A stretch of 5,109 nt of DNA from an uncultured Massilia sp. GTDB lineage: Bacteria > Pseudomonadota > Gammaproteobacteria > Burkholderiales > Burkholderiaceae. The notes below the pieces were generated by a model, which saw only the letters and a program-made list of their open reading frames with translations, was not told the origin of the DNA and did no database searches. The position numbers were made by a program, and so were the translations under genes. The stretch covers positions 1 to 5,109 of the forward strand of contig CAMPHU010000304.1 of assembly GCA_946886065.1 (NCBI GenBank), written 5' to 3'. The stretch's first letter is position 1, and each line of letters opens with the position of its first letter. Of this stretch, positions 1 through 5,109 are shown in pieces.

Positions 1-394
1 TGGCCATGTCCCACGGCCGCCCGGCATCCTTGGCCGCCGCCTGCAGGTCGCGCCGTGTGAGATCCAGGCCCACGCCATAGCCCCACACCAGCGCCAGCGC
101 ATCCTCGACCGGCACGTCGGCCCCGCCCGCGCCCAAGGCCACCACCAGCTCCACTTCATGGTGCAGGTCCTGGGTCATCGGCGGATACGGCAGCGTGCCG
201 CTGGCCGGCACCACCGCGTCGGCGGGCTTGGTAAAGAAGAACGGCGGCTCGCGCGAGGGATCGCTCCCCATCTCGCGCGCATGGGCGGCGTAATTACGGC
301 CGACGCAGAATACGCGGCGCACAGGGAAACGGGCGGCGGAACCCTCCACGGCCACCGAAGGCGCGGCGGGAGCGGTGATGACGAAAGCGGACAT
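1..394 (-). CDS. Fumarylacetoacetate hydrolase (FAH) family protein, N-terminal part
   Basis: This is the 5' part (131 codons) of an FAH-superfamily gene that runs off the low-coordinate edge. Family members are cytosolic, metal-dependent enzymes that cleave or decarboxylate beta-diketo acids such as fumarylpyruvate, acylpyruvates or oxaloacetate. Visible hallmarks are the [11 protein letters not shown] segment near residues 32-42, with His38 and Glu41 matching the catalytic His-Glu pair of FAHD1-type enzymes; FFFTKP at 52-57; and HHEVEL at 78-83, giving metal ligands Glu80 and Glu82, with Asp111 twenty-nine residues later as the third ligand. The N-terminus most resembles fumarylpyruvate hydrolases of gentisate degradation, but the missing C-terminal half is needed to choose a substrate. 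ATG at 394 is preferred because GAAAGGA (406-400) lies 5 nt upstream. An in-frame ATG at 400 overlaps the kinase stop but would have no spacing from that site. It is very likely co-transcribed with the kinase. Confidence 0.9.
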   Translation of the reverse strand, partial: MSAFVITAPAAPSVAVEGSAARFPVRRVFCVGRNYAAHAREMGSDPSREPPFFFTKPADAVVPASGTLPYPPMTQDLHHEVELVVALGAGGADVPVEDALALVWGYGVGLDLTRRDLQAAAKDAGRPWDMA

Positions 395-396
395 GC

Positions 397-3099
<2,703 letters not shown>

Positions 3100-3142
3100 C
3101 AGGATTACCCCGTTCGGGTTCACGCCAGGCTGGCAGGCTTGC

Positions 3143-3156
3143 TACGTTGTCACGTA
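3143..3156. repeat. Short dyad TACGT-N4-ACGTA upstream of the kinase gene
   Basis: A perfect inverted repeat with 5-bp arms and a 4-bp spacer lies between the candidate -10 element and the kinase start, about 45 bp before the ATG. Its position downstream of a promoter would suit a repressor operator or a regulator dimer site. Arms this short occur often by chance in 144 bp, and I do not recognise it as the site of a named regulator. Confidence 0.2.
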
Positions 3157-3203
3157 CTTGGCCCTGTTTTTATTGCTCAGCCACTAACTTTTATAAGCGG
3201 GCG

Positions 3204-3209
3204 ATTATA
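3204..3209 (-). promoter_or_regulatory. Candidate -10 element for the kinase-FAH unit
   Basis: A perfect TATAAT on the minus strand sits in the most AT-rich stretch of the only sizeable intergenic gap, about 105 bp before the kinase ATG. A second similar element, TATAAA (3195-3190), lies just downstream. No convincing -35 hexamer is found at 16-18 bp from either, so an activator may be needed, or the match is chance. The 144-bp gap (3243-3100) otherwise holds only small dyads, and I see no strong hairpin followed by a T-run that would end the DUF3422 transcript. Confidence 0.35.
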
Positions 3210-3243
3210 ACGAGCTATCCGAACAGGCCGCGCGCGATACACA

Positions 3244-4566
3244 TCAGGCGGATTTTCCTATCCGGTGGTGCACGCGGCGCTGGGCCAGCCACACCGCGCC
3301 GGCTACCACGGGCACCAGGATGCCGAGGGCGATGTCGGGATTGATGGGCCATCCGGCCGCCTTGGCGGCCTTGCCGGCGTAGCCGAGCAGGCCCACCAGG
3401 TAATAGGAAATCGCGGCCACCGACAGCCCCTCCACCGCCAGCTGCAGGCGCAGCTGCTGGGCGGCGCGCGCGTTGAGCGACTCCAGGATGCGGCGGTTCT
3501 GCATCTCCTGCACGATGCCCACGCGGGTGCGCAGCAGGTCGTTGGTGTCGGCGATGCGGCGTCCCAGGGCTTCCTGGCGCGCGCTGGTGGCCTCGCAGGT
3601 ATGCATGGCGGGCTCCAGGCGCCGTTCCATGAACTCCTCCACGGTGGGCGTGCCTTCGATGCGCACCTCGCGCAGCTCCTCGATGCGGGCCTGCACGATG
3701 CGGAAGTAGGCGCGCGAGGCCGAGAAGCGGTAGCCGTTGGCCAGCGACAGCTTCTCCATGCGCGCGGCCAGGCGGGTGATCTGCTCCAGCAGGCGCTGCT
3801 CGTCGCCGCTTCCCTCCCCCGGCTGCGCCATGTCGGTGGCGACCATGGCGTCGGCCAGTTCGGCCAGCTCGGCCTCGACGCGGTCCAGTTCCCGGCCGAC
3901 CGCGCGCGCCGCGGGCAGGCCGAGCAGCGCCATCATGCGGTAGGTTTCGATTTCCAGCACGCGCTGCACCAGGCGCCCGGCCTGCAGCTCGCGCATGCCC
4001 AGGTCGCGGATGACGAAGCGGCTGAAGCCATCCGCCTGGATCGCGAAGTCGCTCCACAACTCCGCGCCCTGCATCACCGAGGAGCGGGCCAGCAGGCTGC
4101 GCTCGAAGACCCTGGGCAGGCTGGATGCATCGGCCTCGCCCTTCACCAGGGCCACGTGCGCGGCCGCCATCAGGCGCCCGGCAAGCTGCGCCAGCCAGCT
4201 GGCGGGCAGGTAGGCCAGCGGCATGTGGCCGAAGGCTTCCTGGGGAGCGACCGAAGGCGCCAGGGGCGTGGTGACGGTGTAGGTGGCGAATTCGGTGTGG
4301 CACTCCCACTTCAGGCCGAAGCTGCCGAAGTCGTGGAAGAAGTGGTTGGCGCCCGGCCTGGGCGCTGCCACGCCGAAGTGTTCGCACAGGGCGCCCAGCA
4401 GCACGTGCTGCGAATGGGCCTGGGGCGGGCCGGATTCCACGCCGTGGTAGACGGCCAGGTGGGTGATGGCCTCGGGCGCGTCGAGCCGCAGGAAGGGCCG
4501 CGAGTGCAGCTCGGCCGCGAGCGGCACCCGCAGGGAATGGTTCAGCGCTCCGACGATGGCGTTCAC
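3244..4566 (-). CDS. DUF3422 family membrane-anchored protein
   Basis: This is a complete 440-residue protein matching the DUF3422 family of proteobacterial membrane-anchored proteins, whose biochemical function is not known to me. Family-like signatures are the ELHSRPF segment near residues 19-25, HLAVYHG at 36-42, FHDFGSFGLKWECHTEFATYT around 77-97, and LPASWL near 120-125. The middle (about 220-370) is rich in charged and Leu/Ala residues in heptad-like order and probably forms long helices or coiled coils. Two hydrophobic segments follow at about 375-397 and 412-428, separated by a short Lys-rich loop, then a basic tail; this suggests a large cytoplasmic part anchored by a C-terminal hairpin. 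No signal peptide is seen. GTG at 4566 is chosen because GGAGGA lies 4 nt upstream; an upstream extension to 4704 would run out of frame through the LysR gene and is Arg/Ser/Pro-rich. It lies 40 nt after the LysR stop, in the same direction, so co-transcription is likely. Confidence 0.92.
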   Translation of the reverse strand: MNAIVGALNHSLRVPLAAELHSRPFLRLDAPEAITHLAVYHGVESGPPQAHSQHVLLGALCEHFGVAAPRPGANHFFHDFGSFGLKWECHTEFATYTVTTPLAPSVAPQEAFGHMPLAYLPASWLAQLAGRLMAAAHVALVKGEADASSLPRVFERSLLARSSVMQGAELWSDFAIQADGFSRFVIRDLGMRELQAGRLVQRVLEIETYRMMALLGLPAARAVGRELDRVEAELAELADAMVATDMAQPGEGSGDEQRLLEQITRLAARMEKLSLANGYRFSASRAYFRIVQARIEELREVRIEGTPTVEEFMERRLEPAMHTCEATSARQEALGRRIADTNDLLRTRVGIVQEMQNRRILESLNARAAQQLRLQLAVEGLSVAAISYYLVGLLGYAGKAAKAAGWPINPDIALGILVPVVAGAVWLAQRRVHHRIGKSA

Positions 4567-4570
4567 ACGG

Positions 4571-4576
4571 TCCTCC
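4571..4576 (-). promoter_or_regulatory. Strong ribosome binding site deciding the DUF3422 GTG start
   Basis: GGAGGA on the minus strand is followed by four bases and the GTG at 4566. It is a near-ideal Shine-Dalgarno match at workable spacing and fixes a non-ATG start that reproduces the usual DUF3422 N-terminus. The site lies in the 3' arm of a hairpin (4593-4572), so its availability may depend on RNA folding. Confidence 0.8.
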
Positions 4577-4593
4577 GGTGGTGGCGCCGGAGG
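4572..4593 (-). promoter_or_regulatory. Hairpin sequestering the DUF3422 ribosome binding site
   Basis: In the minus-strand transcript CCTCCGG (4593-4587) and CCGGAGG (4578-4572) form a perfect 7-bp, almost all-GC stem with an 8-nt loop. The 3' arm contains the core GGAGG of the DUF3422 Shine-Dalgarno, so the 5' arm acts as an anti-Shine-Dalgarno. The LysR stop codon is 13 nt before the stem, so a ribosome terminating there would abut or partly open it. There is no T-run after the stem, so an intrinsic terminator is unlikely. An overlapping palindrome, GGCGCGCGCC (4592-4601), could compete by a bend at the stem base. Seen in the sequence; a regulatory role is inference. Confidence 0.45.
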
Positions 4594-4606
4594 CGCGCGC
4601 CGCCGG

Positions 4607-5109
4607 CTAGTAGATTTCGCTGGCTGCCGCGCGCACCGCCTTGAGCAGCAGGTCGGCGCCCGGCGAGAGCAGATGGTCCTGCTGCCTGATGATACCGAAG
4701 GCATCCATCTTGCAGGGTAGCTCGATTGGGAGAATCCGCATCACGTTGAGCGAGGCATAATATTGCGCGACCTCCTGCGGCATCACGTGCAGCGAATCGG
4801 TCTGCTGCAGCAGCGCCGTGATCAAGAGCAGCGCGGTCGTGTCGACCACGTTCACCGGCGGCGCCAGGCCCGCGCGGCGGAACATCATGTCGAAGCGGTG
4901 GCGCAGGATGCTGCCCGGCGGCGGCAGGATCCACGGCCGGTCGGCGATGTCCTTGAGCTCCAGCTGCCTGTTCTCCAGCAGCGGGTGACCGGGGCGCACC
5001 ACCGCGCAGGCCGGTTCCTCGGTCAGCTCTTCGTAGATCAGGCCCGTGCTCTCGTCCTTTTCCAGGATGCGGCCGATCATGAAGTCCAGCGTGCCGCGCT
5101 GGAGCTTGT
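4607..5109 (-). CDS. LysR-type transcriptional regulator, C-terminal half
   Basis: The reading frame is open from the high-coordinate edge and ends at TAG (4609-4607), giving the last 166 residues of a protein that is normally about 300 residues. The visible part is the effector-binding domain (periplasmic-binding-protein type 2 fold): RGTLDFMIGRI at the edge, then the VVRPGHPLL segment, PWILPPPGSILR, a VVDTTALLLITALL helix and a conserved LSPGADLLLKAVR tail. The DNA-binding winged helix lies outside the window. The LPPPGS...LR and ITALL...LPxxVAxYYA-like pattern recalls the GbpR-like subgroup, whose members answer to sugars or small acids, but this is a weak assignment. LysR regulators often face their targets divergently; here the next gene, DUF3422, follows in the same direction after 40 nt, so the classic target would lie upstream, beyond the edge. 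Confidence 0.92.
   Translation of the reverse strand, partial: KLQRGTLDFMIGRILEKDESTGLIYEELTEEPACAVVRPGHPLLENRQLELKDIADRPWILPPPGSILRHRFDMMFRRAGLAPPVNVVDTTALLLITALLQQTDSLHVMPQEVAQYYASLNVMRILPIELPCKMDAFGIIRQQDHLLSPGADLLLKAVRAAASEIY

Noticed and set aside
3100..3123. Kinase start at the GTG at 3123
   Set aside because: No Shine-Dalgarno-like sequence precedes it, while the ATG at 3099 has GGGG 8 nt upstream. It cannot be fully excluded and would add only eight residues.
3124..3134. Inverted repeat GCCAG-G-CTGGC just before the kinase start
   Set aside because: It is a 5-bp-arm repeat in GC-rich sequence, with no T-run and no recognised regulator; not distinguishable from chance.
3131..3143. 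Sigma-54-like promoter (TGGC...TTGC) on the plus strand
   Set aside because: The GG and GC dinucleotides are 7 bp apart instead of the required 10, and no plus-strand gene follows.
3191..3210. TTATAA-N8-TTATAA as an intrinsic terminator after DUF3422
   Set aside because: The stem would be only 6 A-T pairs and has no following T-run on the minus strand; it is better read as two TATA-like hexamers.
3215..4387. A 390-codon open frame on the minus strand overlapping DUF3422 in another frame
   Set aside because: The product is Arg/Gly/Ala/Pro-rich with no domain, and the DUF3422 frame carries all the family signatures and the strong ribosome binding site.
3265..4644. A 459-codon open frame on the plus strand opposite DUF3422
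   Set aside because: It has the same antisense composition (His, Gln, Gly, Ala, Arg-rich), no recognisable domain, and lies over a well-supported gene.
4567..4704. N-terminal extension of DUF3422 to an ATG at 4704
   Set aside because: The added 46 residues are Arg/Ser/Pro-rich, overlap the LysR coding sequence out of frame, and bypass the strong Shine-Dalgarno before the GTG at 4566.

Overview
The window is about two-thirds G+C, and every gene I can support lies on the minus strand, so transcription runs from the high-coordinate end to the low. The base composition and the flavour of the proteins (a hybrid sensor kinase with PAS and GAF domains, a DUF3422 protein, a LysR regulator, an FAH-family hydrolase) suggest a beta-proteobacterium, perhaps an Oxalobacteraceae relative such as Massilia or Duganella. 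That placement is inference; no marker gene is present. I see no tRNA, rRNA, mobile element, CRISPR array or origin.

In order of transcription: (1) 5109-4607, the C-terminal half of a LysR-type transcriptional regulator, cut by the window edge. (2) A 40-nt gap with a GC-rich hairpin that contains the Shine-Dalgarno sequence of the next gene. (3) 4566-3244, a complete 440-residue DUF3422 protein with coiled-coil-like stretches and two C-terminal membrane segments. Its start is a GTG placed by a very strong ribosome binding site. (4) 3243-3100, a gap of about 144 bp that is AT-rich for the region, with a perfect TATAAT on the minus strand and a small dyad; it is the likely promoter region of the downstream pair. 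(5) 3099-397, a soluble hybrid histidine kinase (PAS, GAF, GAF, HisKA, HATPase_c, REC) with all catalytic motifs intact. (6) 394-1, the first 131 codons of a fumarylacetoacetate-hydrolase-family enzyme whose ribosome binding site lies inside the last codons of the kinase gene.

Two transcription units seem likely: LysR with DUF3422, and kinase with FAH hydrolase. Their functional links are inference only. The kinase has no DNA-binding response regulator beside it in this window, so it must signal through its own receiver domain or to a partner elsewhere. The window looks mostly like ordinary chromosomal sequence. The points most worth a second look are the hairpin holding the DUF3422 ribosome binding site, the tight coupling of sensor kinase and hydrolase, and the uncharacterised membrane-anchored DUF3422 protein itself.
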